A stretch of DNA of 36,587 nucleotides from Rhodanobacteraceae bacterium (GCA_021325475.1 JAJPHA010000068.1:1-36587), one strand, 5' to 3'; positions 1 to 11,361 are shown, numbered from the stretch's first letter. The notes: generated by a model from the letters alone, not told the origin. Program-made: numbers and translations.

Positions 1-467
1 CCGCCCCAGATGCCGATGATGATGAACATCGGGATCAGCATGCCCTCGAAGAACACGTAGAACAGCAGCGCATCGAGCGCGGCGAACACGCCGATCATCA
101 AGCCTTCGAGCACCAGGAACGCGGCCAGGTACTGCGCCACCTTGTCGTGCACCGAATCCCACGCGCCGAGCACCACCAGCACGGTGGTGAGCGTGGTGAG
201 CAGGATCAGCGCGATCGAGATGCCGTCGACGCCGAGGTGGTAGTTGGCGTGGATCGCCGCGATCCACGGCTGGTGCTCGACGAACTGCATCGTGCCGGCG
301 GCGGCGTCGTAGTCGGTGAACAGCGGCAGGCTCACCGCAAACACCAGCAGCGCGACGGCGAGCGCCAGCCAGCGCGCGCGCCCGGCGTGCGCGCCGGCCA
401 GGGCGACGACGGCGCCGCCGGCGATCGGCAGCCAGATCAGGAGACTGAGGAGGGGCCAGTTCGACAT
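1..467 (-). CDS. nuoM: NADH-quinone oxidoreductase subunit M (NuoM), N-terminal 155 residues, cut by window edge
   Basis: NuoM is one of the three antiporter-like membrane subunits that move protons in complex I. Reading from the ATG at 467 gives MSNWPLLSLLIWLPIAGGAV, a hydrophobic first helix. Further on come DGISIALILLTT and YLAAFLVLEGLMIGVFAALD, then FFEGMLIPMFIIIGIWG at the window edge, which carries the conserved Glu-bearing helix typical of NuoM. The gene continues beyond position 1, so the stop is not seen. It follows nuoL by 21 bp, in the standard operon order. No clear Shine-Dalgarno sequence precedes the ATG. The family assignment is firm even though only about the first third of the protein is present. 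Confidence 0.93.
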   Translation of the reverse strand, partial: MSNWPLLSLLIWLPIAGGAVVALAGAHAGRARWLALAVALLVFAVSLPLFTDYDAAAGTMQFVEHQPWIAAIHANYHLGVDGISIALILLTTLTTVLVVLGAWDSVHDKVAQYLAAFLVLEGLMIGVFAALDALLFYVFFEGMLIPMFIIIGIWG

Positions 468-488
468 CGGTATCGGTTCTTCCGGAAA

Positions 489-2486
489 TCAGCCGCGGAC
501 CACGAGCCACAATCCGCCGAGCAGGGCGACGACGCCCAGGATCATGGCGAAGGCGTAGGTATACAAATAGCCCGACTGCACCCAGCGCACGGTGGCGGCG
601 ATGCGGCCGACCGCGGCCGAGGTGCCGTCGATCAGCACGTTGTCGATCACGCCGACATCGCCGCCGCGCCACAGGCCGCGGCCGAGCAGCACCGAACCGC
701 GCGCGAACACGGCCTGGTAGATCTCGTCGAACCAGTACTTGCGGTCGAGCAGGCGCCACAGCGGCCGCAGCATGCTCTGGATGCGGTCGGCCAGCTCCGG
801 CCGGTACAGATAGACGAACGTCGCCACGCCGAATCCGGCGGCGGCCAGCCAGAACGGCGGCGCCGCGAATCCTTCGAGGATGGTGGGCCACACGCCGGCG
901 AATTCCGCGGCGTGCTCGCCGGCGGTCGCGAGCGCGGCGCCGAAATAGTCGCCGTGCAGCAGCGGACCGACGGTGTAGCCGCCGATCACGACCGACGGGA
1001 TGGCGAGCAGGATCAGCGGCACCGTCACCACCCACGGCGATTCGTGCGGCGGATGCGCGAGGTGTCCGGGTGCGTGGTGGTGCTCGTCGTGGTGGTGCGC
1101 GTCGTGCTCGACGACGAAGCGCTCGCGGCCGTGGAAGGTCAGGTATAAAAGTCGAAAACTGTACAGGGCTGTGACGAACACGCCGGCGAGCACGCAGGCG
1201 TAGGCGTAGCCGGCGCCCCACCGCGGCGATTCGTGCACCGCCTCGATGATCGCATCCTTGGAGAAGAACCCGGCAAAACCCGGCACGCCCGCCAGCGCCA
1301 GCGTGCCGATCCACATCGTCAGGTAGGTGATCGGCAGGTACCTGCGCAGCCCGCCCATGTAGCGCATGTCCTGCTCGTGGTGCATGGCGATGATCACGGA
1401 ACCCGCGCCGAGGAACAGCAGGGCCTTGAAGAAGGCGTGCGTCATCAGGTGGAAGATGGCGGTCGAATAGGCCGAGGCGCCGAGCGCCACCGTCATGTAG
1501 CCGAGCTGCGACAACGTCGAATAGGCGATCACGCGCTTGATGTCGTTGACGACGATGCCGATCAAGCCGGTGAAGAACGCGGTGGTCGCGCCGATCACCA
1601 GCACCACGCTGAGCGCGGTGTCGGAGAGCTCGAACAGCGGCGACAGCCGTGCGACCATGAAGATGCCGGCAGTGACCATGGTCGCGGCGTGGATCAGCGC
1701 CGAGATCGGCGTCGGACCCTCCATCGAATCCGGCAGCCACACGTGCAGCGGCACCTGCGCGGACTTGCCCATCGCGCCGAGGAACAGGCACAGGCAGATC
1801 ACCGTCGCCGCCGACCACGGGCTGCCGGCGACGATCTCCAGCGTCCGGCCGTGCAGGCTCGCAGCGTGCGCGAACACGGTCTGGTAGTCGAGCGTGTGGA
1901 AGAAGTACAGCACGCCGGCGATGCCGAGCAGGAAGCCGAAGTCGCCAACGCGATTGACCAGGAACGCCTTGAGGTTGGCGAAGATCGCGCTCGGGCGCTT
2001 GAACCAGAAGCCGATCAACAGGTACGACACCAGGCCGACCGCCTCCCAGCCGAAGAACAGTTGCAGGAAATTGTTCGCCATCACCAGCATCAGCATGGAG
2101 AAGGTGAACAGCGCGATGTAGCTGAAGAAGCGCTGGTAGCCGGGATCGTCGGCCATGTAGCCGATGGTATAAATGTGTACCATCAGCGAGACGAAGCTGA
2201 CCACCGCCATCATCAGCGCGGTGAGGCGATCGACCAGGAAGCCGACGTGCGCCTCGATCCCGCCGACCCGGAACCAGGTGTAGAGGTTTTCGTTGAACGG
2301 CGCGGCGCCACCCCAGACGAGCTGATACAGCACCCACAGCGACAGCACGGTGCTCAACGCCACGCCGGCGATGGTGACCGTGTGCGCGCCGACGCGGCCG
2401 ATCTGGTTGCGGAACAGGCCGGCGACGATCGCGCCGAGCAGCGGCGCGAGCGGGATCAGCAGCAGGATGTTGGCATTCAAACTCAT
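489..2486 (-). CDS. nuoL: NADH-quinone oxidoreductase subunit L (NuoL)
   Basis: Largest proton-pumping membrane subunit of complex I, 665 residues from the ATG at 2486 (MSLNANILLLIPLAPLLGAI). The open frame extends upstream to 2591, but those 35 residues come from a repeat-bearing spacer and do not look like NuoL, so the inner ATG is chosen. Visible NuoL signatures are DRLTALMMAVVSFVSLMVHI, the FFGWEAVGLVSYLLIGFW segment, and the MGKSAQVPLHVWLPDSMEGP stretch with its conserved Lys. There are many transmembrane helices and a His-rich loop near residue 500 (HDAHHHDEHHHAPGH). Three AT-rich pockets with a TATAC-type core lie inside this otherwise GC-rich gene (about 548, 1141 and 2166). The spacer to nuoK is unusually long for this operon, at 143 bp. 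Confidence 0.96.
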   Translation of the reverse strand: MSLNANILLLIPLAPLLGAIVAGLFRNQIGRVGAHTVTIAGVALSTVLSLWVLYQLVWGGAAPFNENLYTWFRVGGIEAHVGFLVDRLTALMMAVVSFVSLMVHIYTIGYMADDPGYQRFFSYIALFTFSMLMLVMANNFLQLFFGWEAVGLVSYLLIGFWFKRPSAIFANLKAFLVNRVGDFGFLLGIAGVLYFFHTLDYQTVFAHAASLHGRTLEIVAGSPWSAATVICLCLFLGAMGKSAQVPLHVWLPDSMEGPTPISALIHAATMVTAGIFMVARLSPLFELSDTALSVVLVIGATTAFFTGLIGIVVNDIKRVIAYSTLSQLGYMTVALGASAYSTAIFHLMTHAFFKALLFLGAGSVIIAMHHEQDMRYMGGLRRYLPITYLTMWIGTLALAGVPGFAGFFSKDAIIEAVHESPRWGAGYAYACVLAGVFVTALYSFRLLYLTFHGRERFVVEHDAHHHDEHHHAPGHLAHPPHESPWVVTVPLILLAIPSVVIGGYTVGPLLHGDYFGAALATAGEHAAEFAGVWPTILEGFAAPPFWLAAAGFGVATFVYLYRPELADRIQSMLRPLWRLLDRKYWFDEIYQAVFARGSVLLGRGLWRGGDVGVIDNVLIDGTSAAVGRIAATVRWVQSGYLYTYAFAMILGVVALLGGLWLVVRG

Positions 2487-2507
2487 GCAAGTCTTCCCGA
2501 TCGTTGA

Positions 2508-2621
2508 CCCCTCGCCCACCGGGCGCGGGGCTGGCGTGAGGGTCCGGCTTGCGGATCGGCGTCGATCCGGTCCCGAACCATCCTCCGGCACTTCGCGCCA
2601 CCTTCTCCCGCCGGGAGCAGG
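2508..2621. repeat. degraded multi-hairpin repeat between nuoK and nuoL
   Basis: The 143-bp nuoK-nuoL spacer holds two imperfect hairpins: 2508-2517 with 2521-2530, and 2601-2609 with 2613-2621. Each has one mismatch and a 3-base loop. The 12-mer GTGAGGGTCCGG at 2536-2547 also occurs at 28986-28997. The order hairpin, GTGAGGGTCCGG, hairpin, and the strand, match the larger element at 28893-29062, so this looks like a decayed copy. It lies inside the nuo operon, where it could affect mRNA processing or stability. That effect is inference only. Confidence 0.55.
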
Positions 2622-2629
2622 AACGGCGT

Positions 2630-2935
2630 TCAGCCTTTCAACTCGTCGATTTCCCCGACATTGATCGTCGCGCGATTGCGGAACAGCACCACCAGGATCG
2701 CGAGACCGATCGCCGATTCCGCCGCCGCCACGGTGAGGATGAAGAACACGAACACCTGGCCCGCGGCATCGCCGAGATAGCGCGAGAAGGCGACGAAATT
2801 CATGTTCACCGACAGCAGCATCAGCTCGATCGCCATCAACAGCACGATCATGTTCTTGCGGTTGATGAAGATGCCGGCCACGGCGATGCAGAACAGCACC
2901 GTGGCGAGCACCAGGTAATGCGCGAGCGTGATCAC
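2630..2935 (-). CDS. nuoK: NADH-quinone oxidoreductase subunit K (NuoK)
   Basis: Small membrane subunit of complex I, 101 residues, the usual family length, with three predicted transmembrane helices. It starts with GTG at 2935, overlapping the nuoJ stop (GTGA). The reading [20 protein letters not shown] is a typical NuoK N-terminus. The conserved Glu-containing helix [19 protein letters not shown] and the second acidic helix [17 protein letters not shown] are both present; these glutamates belong to the proton path in the family. It ends with [11 protein letters not shown]. The longer open frame reaching to 3958 upstream of the GTG is an out-of-register shadow over nuoJ. Confidence 0.95.
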   Translation of the reverse strand: MITLAHYLVLATVLFCIAVAGIFINRKNMIVLLMAIELMLLSVNMNFVAFSRYLGDAAGQVFVFFILTVAAAESAIGLAILVVLFRNRATINVGEIDELKG

Positions 2936-3540
2936 GGCGCGCCTCCCGATTCCGTCACCGGCGGCATCTTGACGATGCGGATGCGATCGCGCGCGCGCAC
3001 CGACACCTGCCACGCCGGATCCTCGTAGCGCACATTGGCGCGCCGGCGCAAGGTCAGCATGATCGCCGCGATCACGGCCACGGTCAGGATCACCGCGGCG
3101 ACCTCGAACGGCAGCAGGAAATCGCGGAACAGCGCGTTGCCGAGCCAACTCGTATTGCCCGAGGCCGCGGCCGGATCGGCAGGTGCCGGCAGGGTCAGAC
3201 CCCGAATGCCCATCAAGGCAAGCATCTCGGCCAGCATCACCGCGGCCACCAGCACGCCGACCGGCAGATAGCGGATGAAGCCCTCGCGGATCGGCTCGCT
3301 CTTGATGTCGAGCATCATCACCACGAACAGGAACAGCACCATCACCGCGCCGACGTAGACCAGCACCAGGGCGATGGCGAGGAATTCGGCCTGCATCAGC
3401 AGCCACAGCGCGGCGCTGGTGAAGAAGCACAGCACCAGCAGCAGCGCGGCGTGCACCGAATTCTTCACGCTGATGACGCCGAGCGCGGCCAGCACCAGCA
3501 CCGCGGCGAAGGCGTAGAACAGGACGAGATCGATGCTCAT
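2932..3540 (-). CDS. nuoJ: NADH-quinone oxidoreductase subunit J (NuoJ)
   Basis: Membrane subunit of complex I, 202 residues from ATG 3540 ([20 protein letters not shown]). The family motif region [19 protein letters not shown], containing the pi-bulge helix of NuoJ, is clear at about residues 59-77. Five hydrophobic segments are visible, the last at about 164-184, followed by a basic tail. The nuoI stop lies 9 bp upstream of its start, and its own stop overlaps the nuoK start by 4 bp, which suggests translational coupling. A hydrophilic insert around residues 119-132 ([13 protein letters not shown]) before the last helix is of normal type for proteobacterial NuoJ. Confidence 0.95.
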   Translation of the reverse strand: MSIDLVLFYAFAAVLVLAALGVISVKNSVHAALLLVLCFFTSAALWLLMQAEFLAIALVLVYVGAVMVLFLFVVMMLDIKSEPIREGFIRYLPVGVLVAAVMLAEMLALMGIRGLTLPAPADPAAASGNTSWLGNALFRDFLLPFEVAAVILTVAVIAAIMLTLRRRANVRYEDPAWQVSVRARDRIRIVKMPPVTESGGAP

Positions 3541-3549
3541 GCGCGATTC

Positions 3550-4038
3550 CTACCGGTACGCCGCATCCTGCGCCCGCGCCGCGGCGATCTGCGCCTCGAA
3601 GCGGTCGCCGATGGCGAGCAGTTGCTGCTTGGTGACGATGTTCTCGCCGCGCTTCTCGAAGTGGTACTCGTGGATGTGGGTCTCGACGATCGAGTCCACC
3701 GGACAGCTCTCCTCGCAGAAGCCGCAGTAGATGCACTTGAACAGGTCGATGTCGTAGCGCGTCGTGCGGCGCGTGCCGTCGGCGCGCTGCTCCGAATCGA
3801 TGGTGATGGCGAGCGCCGGACACACCGCCTCGCACAGCTTGCAGGCGATGCAGCGCTCCTCGCCGTTCGGATAGCGGCGCAGCGCGTGCAGGCCGCGAAA
3901 GCGGTTCGATTGCGGAATACGCTCCATCGGGTAGCGCATGGTGTACTTGGGCCGCCACATGTACTTCATGGTGAGCCCGAGCCCCTTGAGCAGTTCCAGC
4001 AGCAGCAGGCTGCGGAAGTAGCGCACGATCCGGTTCAT
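3550..4038 (-). CDS. nuoI: NADH-quinone oxidoreductase subunit I (NuoI), 2x[4Fe-4S] ferredoxin-type
   Basis: Peripheral-arm subunit that carries clusters N6a and N6b towards the quinone site, 162 residues from ATG 4038. Both CxxCxxCxxxCP motifs are intact: C63, C66, C69, C73 ([14 protein letters not shown]) and C102, C105, C108, C112 ([13 protein letters not shown]). The N-terminus has the short amphipathic/hydrophobic segment (about residues 10-25) typical of NuoI. The start codon overlaps the nuoH stop as ATGA. The protein is of normal length, and I see no missing ligand. Confidence 0.96.
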   Translation of the reverse strand: MNRIVRYFRSLLLLELLKGLGLTMKYMWRPKYTMRYPMERIPQSNRFRGLHALRRYPNGEERCIACKLCEAVCPALAITIDSEQRADGTRRTTRYDIDLFKCIYCGFCEESCPVDSIVETHIHEYHFEKRGENIVTKQQLLAIGDRFEAQIAAARAQDAAYR

Positions 4039-5090
4039 GGCGCCGCCTCCACCGGGCCGATCACGCCGAAATAGACGAGACAGCCGACCACGCCGATCCA
4101 GGCGAGCGCAATCGGGATGAACACCTTCCAGCCGAGCCGCATGATCTGGTCGTAGCGGTAGCGCGGGAACGCGGCACGGAACCACAGATAGAAGAACGCG
4201 AACACGAACGCCTTGGCGAACAGCCACCACCAGCCGGGCGCGCCGAGCAGCGGCACGCTCTCGGGGAACGGCGACAGCCAGCCGCCGAGGAACAGCACCG
4301 CGGCGAGGAACGAGATCAGGATCATGTTCGCGTATTCGGTGAGGAAGAACACCGCGAACGGCGCGCCGGAGTACTCGACGTGGAAGCCGGCGACGATCTC
4401 CGATTCGCCTTCGGCGACGTCGAACGGCGCGCGGTTGGTTTCGGCGACCCCCGAGACGAAGTAAATGACGAACAGCGGCAGCAGCGGGAGGAAGAACCAA
4501 CCGAGTGCGCCGTGGCCGCTCTGCGCCCGCACGATGTCCGACAGATTCAAACTGCCGGCGCAGATCAGCACGCCGACCAGCGCGATGCCCATGGCGATCT
4601 CGTAGCTCACCACCTGCGCCGCCGAGCGCATCGCGCCGAGGAAGGCGTACTTGGAATTCGACGACCAGCCGGCGAGGATGATGCCGTACACGCCCATCGA
4701 TGTCATCGCGAGCAGATACAAGAGCCCGGCGTTGATATTGGCGAGCACGGCGCGCTGGTCGAACGGGATCACCGCCCAGGCCGCGAACGCCGGGGTGAGC
4801 GCGATCAGCGGCGCGAGCACGAACAGCAGTTTGCTCGCCCGCTGCGGGATCAGGTATTCCTTGAGCAGCAGCTTGAACACGTCGGCGAAGGTCTGCGCGA
4901 GGCCGGCCGGACCGACGCTGTTCGGCCCCATGCGCACGTGCATCCAGCCGAGCACCTTGCGCTCCCACCAGACGTACAGGGCGACCGCGAGAATCACCGG
5001 CACGGCGATGGCGAGGATGCACAGCACCAGCCAGACCACCAGTCCCGGGGCGCCGTAGCCGAGCAGATAGGCATGCAATGCGTCGAACAC
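4035..5090 (-). CDS. nuoH: NADH-quinone oxidoreductase subunit H (NuoH)
   Basis: Membrane subunit that forms much of the quinone chamber of complex I, 351 residues. Translation starts at GTG 5090, two bases after the nuoG stop (5093-5095); no ATG fits. Family signatures are [20 protein letters not shown] (about 41-60), the quinone-site loop [20 protein letters not shown] (about 214-233) and [17 protein letters not shown] (about 239-255). Eight or so hydrophobic helices are present. The C-terminus overlaps the nuoI start by 4 bp. The longer open frame running up to 7331 is the antisense-free shadow of nuoG in another register, not an N-terminal extension. Confidence 0.95.
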   Translation of the reverse strand: MFDALHAYLLGYGAPGLVVWLVLCILAIAVPVILAVALYVWWERKVLGWMHVRMGPNSVGPAGLAQTFADVFKLLLKEYLIPQRASKLLFVLAPLIALTPAFAAWAVIPFDQRAVLANINAGLLYLLAMTSMGVYGIILAGWSSNSKYAFLGAMRSAAQVVSYEIAMGIALVGVLICAGSLNLSDIVRAQSGHGALGWFFLPLLPLFVIYFVSGVAETNRAPFDVAEGESEIVAGFHVEYSGAPFAVFFLTEYANMILISFLAAVLFLGGWLSPFPESVPLLGAPGWWWLFAKAFVFAFFYLWFRAAFPRYRYDQIMRLGWKVFIPIALAWIGVVGCLVYFGVIGPVEAAP

Positions 5091-5092
5091 GC

Positions 5093-7497
5093 TCAGGCCC
5101 TCGTCAGCGTCAGCGCCGCGCCGGCCGGCGGCAGCGCGCCGGTTTCCGGCCAGGTGGCGTCGATCCACGCCGCGCCGCGCGGCACCGCGTGCGTGATCAC
5201 CACCGGCAATTCGACCTCCGCATCGCCGCCGCTCACCTTCGCCTTCGCGCCGTCGGCGAAGCCGAGCGCGAGCGCATCCTCCGGATGCAGCCCGACCGTC
5301 GCCTGGCCGGTCAGCGGATGCGCCTGCAACGCGGGTGCGCGACGCAGCACCGGGTCGCCGCGGTAGATCGGCACGGTGGCGATGCGTGTGAATATGGAGG
5401 GCTGAGGGCCGAGGGCCGAGGGCTGAGGGCCGAGGGCTGAGGGCTGAGGGCCGAGGGCCGAGGGCTCCGCCAATTTGCCGGAGTGCGGCATGCTGGATTT
5501 CGTCTCGATGCCCGGCCGCATCGCCGCGCGCACGGCGGCGATGTCGACGAACTCGAAGCCCGGCAGACCGAGCGCGGCGCCGAGCGCGCGCAGCACCTTC
5601 CAGCCCGGCCGCGCCTCGCCCGGCAGCTTGGCGCCGGCGGCGACGGTCTGCACGGTGCCGTCGACGTTGACATAGGTACCGTCGATCTCGGGCGGCAGGC
5701 CGATCGGCAGCACGGCGTGGGCCGTGCGTTTGACGCCGTTGCAGGCATAGGCGCCGACGTAGACGCAGAACGCCGCGTCGCTGCGCGCGCGATCGAATTT
5801 CGCCGGCGCGCTGGTGTCCTGCGAACCCGCGTGATAGACGATCAGCGACTGCGGCGGCTGCGCCAGCAGCGCCGCGGCATGGCGACCGTCCGCGCGCGGC
5901 AGGACGCCGACGCGGGTGAGGCCGATGGCGTTGGCGCCGGCGGGCAATTCGTCGTACGCGGCGCCGGCCGCGCGCGCGATGCCCTGCGCCAGGGCGCGCA
6001 ACCACGACGCCTGCGGATGCTGAGCCGCGATCTCGCCCAGGATCACGACCGCCGAACCCGCCTCGCGCAGCGCCGCAAACCAGGCGCGGGCCTCGTCGTG
6101 GTCGGCGGCCGCGGCGATCGCCGCGGCGAGCGCGCGGTCGTCGCTCCGCACGCCGGCCGCCTTGGCCGTGCACAGCAAGGCCTCGACCAGGTGCTGCGGC
6201 GCGAACACCTGCTCGCCCGCCAGCGGATAGTTGAAATCGAAGTGCGCGGGGTTGATCGCGAAGATCCGCGCGCCCCGCTTCTGCGCCTGGCGCAGGCGGT
6301 GATTCAGCAGCGGCGCCTCGTGCCGCGGGTGGCAGCCGATCAGCAAGGCCGCGCCGATCCGATCGAGTTGCGCCAGCGGCAGCTCGAACGCCGCGCCCGG
6401 CGGGCCGCCATCGGCGAAATCCTGCACGCGCAGACGGTGATCCAGCGAGTCCGAACCGAGCCCGCGCACGAGGTTGGCGAGCAGGAATCCTTCCTCGCCG
6501 GAGGCGAGCGGCGCGACCAGCGCACCGAGTTCCGGGCCGGCGTGGCGCCGCAGGCCCTCGGCGACGAACGCGATCGCCTCGTCCCAGCCCACCGCGACGA
6601 GCTCGCCGTTCCTGCGCACCATCGGCCGGGTCGCGCGATCGGCGGCGTACAGGCCCTGATGCGAATAGCGATCGCGATCCGACAGCCAGCACTCGTTGAT
6701 CGCCTCGTTGTGCCGCGGCACGCTGCGCAACACCTCGCCGCGGCGCGTGTGCAGCCACAGATTCGAGCCGAGCGCGTCGTGGTAGCCGATCGACTCGCGC
6801 GCGATCAGCTCCCAGGCGCGCGCCTTGAAGCGGAACACCTTGTTGGTCAGCGCACCGACCGGGCAGACGTCGATGATGTTGCCGGACAGTTCGCTCTCGA
6901 TCGACTTGCCGATGTAGGTGCCGATCTCGAGATGCTCGCCGCGGCCGATGCCGCCGAGCTCCGGGCTGCCGGCGACTTCGGTGAGGAAGCGGATGCAGCG
7001 CGTACACTGGATGCAGCGCGTCATCTCGGTGGCGATCAGCGGTCCGAGGTCCTCGTCCGGCACCACGCGCTTGCGTTCGGCGAACCGCGACACCGAGCGG
7101 CCGTAGCCCATCGACAGGTCCTGCAGTTCGCACTCGCCGCCCTGGTCGCAGATCGGACAATCGAGCGGATGGTTGATCAGCAGGAACTCCATCACGTTGC
7201 GCTGCGCCGCCAGCGCGCGCGCCGAGCGGGTGTGGATCTTCATGCCCTCCATCACCGGCGTGGCGCAGGCCGGCTGCGGCTTCGGCACCGGCTTGCCGCC
7301 GATCTCGGTCTCGACCATGCACATGCGGCAATTGGCCGCGATCGGCAGCTTCTCGTGGTAACAGAAGCGCGGGATCGGGATGCCGGCGGCGTCCGCGGCG
7401 GCGATGATCATCGAGTTCCTCGGCACGCGCAGCGGCTTGCCGTCGATCTCGATGTTGACCAGATCGGGCGCGGTGTTGGGATGGCTGGGCACGGCGC

Positions 7498-7501
<4 letters not shown>
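5093..7501 (-). CDS. nuoG: NADH-quinone oxidoreductase subunit G (NuoG) with an in-frame heptamer-repeat insertion
   Basis: Large iron-sulfur subunit of the complex I electron-input arm, 802 residues from ATG 7501, overlapping the nuoF stop as ATGA. The cluster ligands are all visible: [2Fe-2S] C47, C58, C61, C79; the HxxxCxxCxxxxxC motif H111, C115, C118, C124; and [4Fe-4S] C163, C166, C169, C213. Residues from about 240 to 670 form the molybdopterin-oxidoreductase-like domain, which carries no cofactor in complex I. Residues about 680-702 are encoded by a 7-bp tandem array (5398-5463) and read as repeats of PSALGPQ, just before the C-terminal segment beginning [14 protein letters not shown]. 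Because three 7-bp units equal seven codons, the frame is kept here, but loss or gain of one unit would break it. The rest of the protein looks normal. Confidence 0.94.
5398..5463. repeat. heptamer tandem array (GCYGAGG)x9 inside nuoG
   Basis: Nine consecutive 7-bp units, GCTGAGG or GCCGAGG, run from 5401 to 5463 with a partial unit before them and a degenerate unit (GCTCCGC) after. On the nuoG sense strand the units read CCCTCAGC/CCCTCGGC. The array is translated as the heptapeptide PSALGPQ repeated about three times. The same unit occurs between genes elsewhere in the window, so this copy has most likely been inserted into or spread within the coding region. Confidence 0.95.
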
Positions 7502-8808
<1,307 letters not shown>

Positions 8809-8810
8809 AG

Positions 8811-8833
8811 AGGGCTGAGGGCTGAGGGCGGAG
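8811..8833. repeat. short heptamer array between nuoE and nuoF
   Basis: Two full GCTGAGG units (8814-8827) with partial units on both sides fill nearly the whole nuoE-nuoF spacer. The array begins two bases from the nuoF start codon and so occupies the position where a ribosome-binding site would be. It is the same family as the arrays in nuoG and beside fabF and fabD. Confidence 0.85.
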
Positions 8834-8836
8834 TCG

Positions 8837-9364
8837 TTATTCGAGTTCGTCGAGGATGCGGTCCACTTTTTCCGGCGTCAGGTGCTCGTGATAGTGGCCG
8901 TTGACGACCATCATCGGCGCGCCGCAGCAGGCCGCGAGGCATTCCTCCTCGCGCTTGAGATAAATGCGTCCGTCGGGCGTGCTCTCGCCGAGCCGGATGC
9001 CGAGCTTGCGTTCACAGTGGCGCACGATGTCCTCGGCACCGTTGAGCCAGCAACTGATGTTGATGCAGATCGCGACGTTGTTGCGTCCGACCGGCGCGGT
9101 CTCGAACATCGAGTAGAACGATGCCACCTCGTAGGCCCAGATCGGCGGCACGCCGAGATACTTCGCCACCGCGGTGATCAGGGCGTCGGTGAGCCAGCCG
9201 CCGTTCTGTTCCTGCGCCGCCATCAAGCCCTGGATCAGGGCCGAGCGCTTGCGGTCGGGCGGAAACTTCGCCACCCAGTGGTCGATGTGCGCGCGCGTCT
9301 GCGCGTTCAGCGCGACCAGCGGATCGACGTCCTTGACCGCGTCGTAGTGGCCTGTCGCTTTCAC
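8837..9364 (-). CDS. nuoE: NADH-quinone oxidoreductase subunit E (NuoE), [2Fe-2S] thioredoxin-like
   Basis: Peripheral subunit of the NADH dehydrogenase module, which holds cluster N1a, 175 residues. It starts at GTG 9364 inside the GTGA overlap with the nuoD stop. The four cluster cysteines are C100, C105, C142 and C146 ([13 protein letters not shown] and [12 protein letters not shown]). An N-terminal helical region (about 20-70) precedes the thioredoxin-like fold, as in the family. The stop TAA at 8837-8839 lies just before the heptamer array that separates it from nuoF. Length and motifs are normal. Confidence 0.95.
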   Translation of the reverse strand: MKATGHYDAVKDVDPLVALNAQTRAHIDHWVAKFPPDRKRSALIQGLMAAQEQNGGWLTDALITAVAKYLGVPPIWAYEVASFYSMFETAPVGRNNVAICINISCWLNGAEDIVRHCERKLGIRLGESTPDGRIYLKREEECLAACCGAPMMVVNGHYHEHLTPEKVDRILDELE

Positions 9365-10614
9365 CGATCGATCTCCCCAAAGACGATGTCGTAGGTGCCG
9401 ATCATGGCGACCACGTCCGGCAGCATGTAGCCGCGCACGATCGCGTCCATCGACGACAGGTGGGCGAAGCCGGGCGCGCGCAGGTGCACGCGGAACGGCT
9501 TGTTGGCGCCGTCGGAGACGAGATAGCAACCGAACTCGCCCTTCGGCGCCTCGACCGCGCAATAGGTCTCGCCTTCCGGCACGCAATAGCCTTCGGTGAA
9601 CAGCTTGAAGTGATGGATCAACGCTTCCATGTCGTCCTTCATCTCCTCGCGCTTCGGCGGCGCCACCTTGTAGTTGCGCACCATCACCGGACCGGGATGC
9701 TCGCGCAGCCACTGGACGCACTGCTTGATGATGCGATTGGCCTGGCGCATCTCCTCGACGCGCACCAGGTAACGGTCGTAGCAGTCGCCGTTGACGCCGA
9801 CCGGGATGTCGAAGTCCACTTCGGCGTACTTGGCATAGGGCTGCTTCTTGCGCAGATCCCATTCGATGCCGGAGCCGCGCAGCATCGGCCCGGTCATGCC
9901 CCAGGCCCGCGCCTGCTCCGGCGAGACCACGCCGATGCCGACGGTGCGCTGCTTCCAGATGCGGTTGTCGGTGAGCAGCGTCTCGTATTCGTCGACCCGG
10001 CGCGGGAAATCGTCGGCGAAGGCGTCGAGGAAGTCGAGCATCGAGCCTTCGCGCCAGGCGTTCAGACGCTGCAAATCCCTGCCCTTGTGCCACGGCGACT
10101 CACGGTACTGCGGCATGCGCTCGGGCAGATCGCGGTACACGCCGCCGGGACGATAGTACGTGGCGTGCAGGCGCGCGCCGGACACCGCCTCGTAGCAGTC
10201 CATCAATTCCTCGCGCTCGCGGAACGCGTACAGGAACACCGCCATGGCGCCGAGATCGAGCGCGTTCGAGCCGATCCACATCAGATGGTTCAGGATCCGC
10301 GTGATCTCGTCGAACAGCGTGCGGATCCATTGCGCGCGTTCGGGCGGTTCGATGCCGAGCAGCTTCTCGATCGCGCGCACGTAGGCGTGCTCGTTGCACA
10401 TCATCGATACGTAGTCGAGCCGGTCCATGTAGCCGATCGACTGGTTGAATGGCTTCGACTCGGCGAGCTTCTCGGTGGCGCGATGCAGGAGACCGATGTG
10501 CGGATCGGCGCGCTGCACCACCTCGCCGTCCATCTCCAGCACCAGGCGCAGCACGCCGTGCGCCGCCGGATGCTGCGGGCCGAAGTTGATGGTGTAGTTC
10601 TTGATTTCCTGCAT
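9361..10614 (-). CDS. nuoD: NADH-quinone oxidoreductase subunit D (NuoD)
   Basis: 49-kDa-type subunit that forms the quinone site with NuoB and NuoH, 417 residues from ATG 10614. Recognisable parts are [22 protein letters not shown] (about 10-31), [14 protein letters not shown], the [19 protein letters not shown] segment, the PGGVYRDLP loop, and the C-terminal [18 protein letters not shown] ending. It is a separate gene from nuoC, as in most proteobacteria outside the enterics, where the two are fused. The 12-bp spacer to nuoC is strikingly AT-rich (ATAAATATACCA on the sense strand) in this GC-rich operon, with no Shine-Dalgarno sequence. Confidence 0.96.
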   Translation of the reverse strand: MQEIKNYTINFGPQHPAAHGVLRLVLEMDGEVVQRADPHIGLLHRATEKLAESKPFNQSIGYMDRLDYVSMMCNEHAYVRAIEKLLGIEPPERAQWIRTLFDEITRILNHLMWIGSNALDLGAMAVFLYAFREREELMDCYEAVSGARLHATYYRPGGVYRDLPERMPQYRESPWHKGRDLQRLNAWREGSMLDFLDAFADDFPRRVDEYETLLTDNRIWKQRTVGIGVVSPEQARAWGMTGPMLRGSGIEWDLRKKQPYAKYAEVDFDIPVGVNGDCYDRYLVRVEEMRQANRIIKQCVQWLREHPGPVMVRNYKVAPPKREEMKDDMEALIHHFKLFTEGYCVPEGETYCAVEAPKGEFGCYLVSDGANKPFRVHLRAPGFAHLSSMDAIVRGYMLPDVVAMIGTYDIVFGEIDR

Positions 10615-10626
10615 TGGTATATTTAT

Positions 10627-11361
10627 TTACTTGTCCGCCGCACGCTCGGCCGCCTGCTCGGCGCGCGCCTGCTCGTAGCGCGAATCGTGGCGCACCGTGC
10701 GCGGCACGCCGACGCGTGGCTCCACGCTCGTCACCGGCTCGTACACGACCCTACCGAGCTTCTCGTCGTAGCGCACCTCGACATTGCCGATCAGCGGGAA
10801 ATCCTTGCGGAACGGATGGCCGACGAAGCCGTAGTCGGTGAGGATGCGGCGCAGGTCCGGGTGGCCCTCGAAGACGATGCCGTAGAGATCGAACGCCTCG
10901 CGTTCATACCAGTTCGCCACCGGCCACACGCCGGTCAGCGACGGCATCAGCGGCAGCGCATCGTCGGCGCAGTAGCCGCGCAGTCGCAGACGCCGGTTGT
11001 GACGCAGCGACAGCAGTTGCACGACCACCGCGAACCGCCGCGGATGGCGCCCCACGCACGGCCGCGCGCTCCAGTCGAAACGGCCGGGGCCGAGCCCCTC
11101 GACGCCGCGCGAGAATCCCTCCGAGCTGACGTCCTCGGTGTCCCACTCGCCTTCGCCGTAGCCGAGATGGTCGACGCCGCAGAGGTCGATCAATTGTTCG
11201 AAGCCGAACTCCGCCTCGTCGCGCAACGCACGCGCCACCGCCAGCCAGTTCTCCGGCAGCACCTCGAGCACGGTCTCGCCGCGCCACTCGCCGAGCGTCA
11301 CGATCTTCTCGGCCAGGCGCGCGGACAACTGCCGCGCGAACGCGGAAAGTTCGCCGCTCAT
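10627..11361 (-). CDS. nuoC: NADH-quinone oxidoreductase subunit C (NuoC)
   Basis: 30-kDa-type subunit of the connecting arm, 244 residues from ATG 11361, overlapping the nuoB stop as ATGA. The family signature is [20 protein letters not shown] followed by [19 protein letters not shown] (about residues 151-190). The N-terminal half ([18 protein letters not shown]) matches the usual alpha/beta domain. A loop of about 25 residues rich in Gly and Glu ([18 protein letters not shown], about 73-90) lengthens the protein slightly over shorter NuoC homologues. The C-terminus is a charged Ala/Glu/Arg-rich tail of low complexity. Confidence 0.94.
   Translation of the reverse strand: MSGELSAFARQLSARLAEKIVTLGEWRGETVLEVLPENWLAVARALRDEAEFGFEQLIDLCGVDHLGYGEGEWDTEDVSSEGFSRGVEGLGPGRFDWSARPCVGRHPRRFAVVVQLLSLRHNRRLRLRGYCADDALPLMPSLTGVWPVANWYEREAFDLYGIVFEGHPDLRRILTDYGFVGHPFRKDFPLIGNVEVRYDEKLGRVVYEPVTSVEPRVGVPRTVRHDSRYEQARAEQAAERAADK

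Noticed and set aside
147-2507. Long open frames on the plus strand opposite nuoL
   Set aside because: They are Arg/His/Gln/Asp-rich antisense shadows typical of high-GC genes, with no family resemblance.
4035-7331. A 1098-codon minus-strand frame spanning nuoG and nuoH
   Set aside because: Only its last part is NuoH; the rest is nuoG DNA in the wrong register and is Arg-rich.
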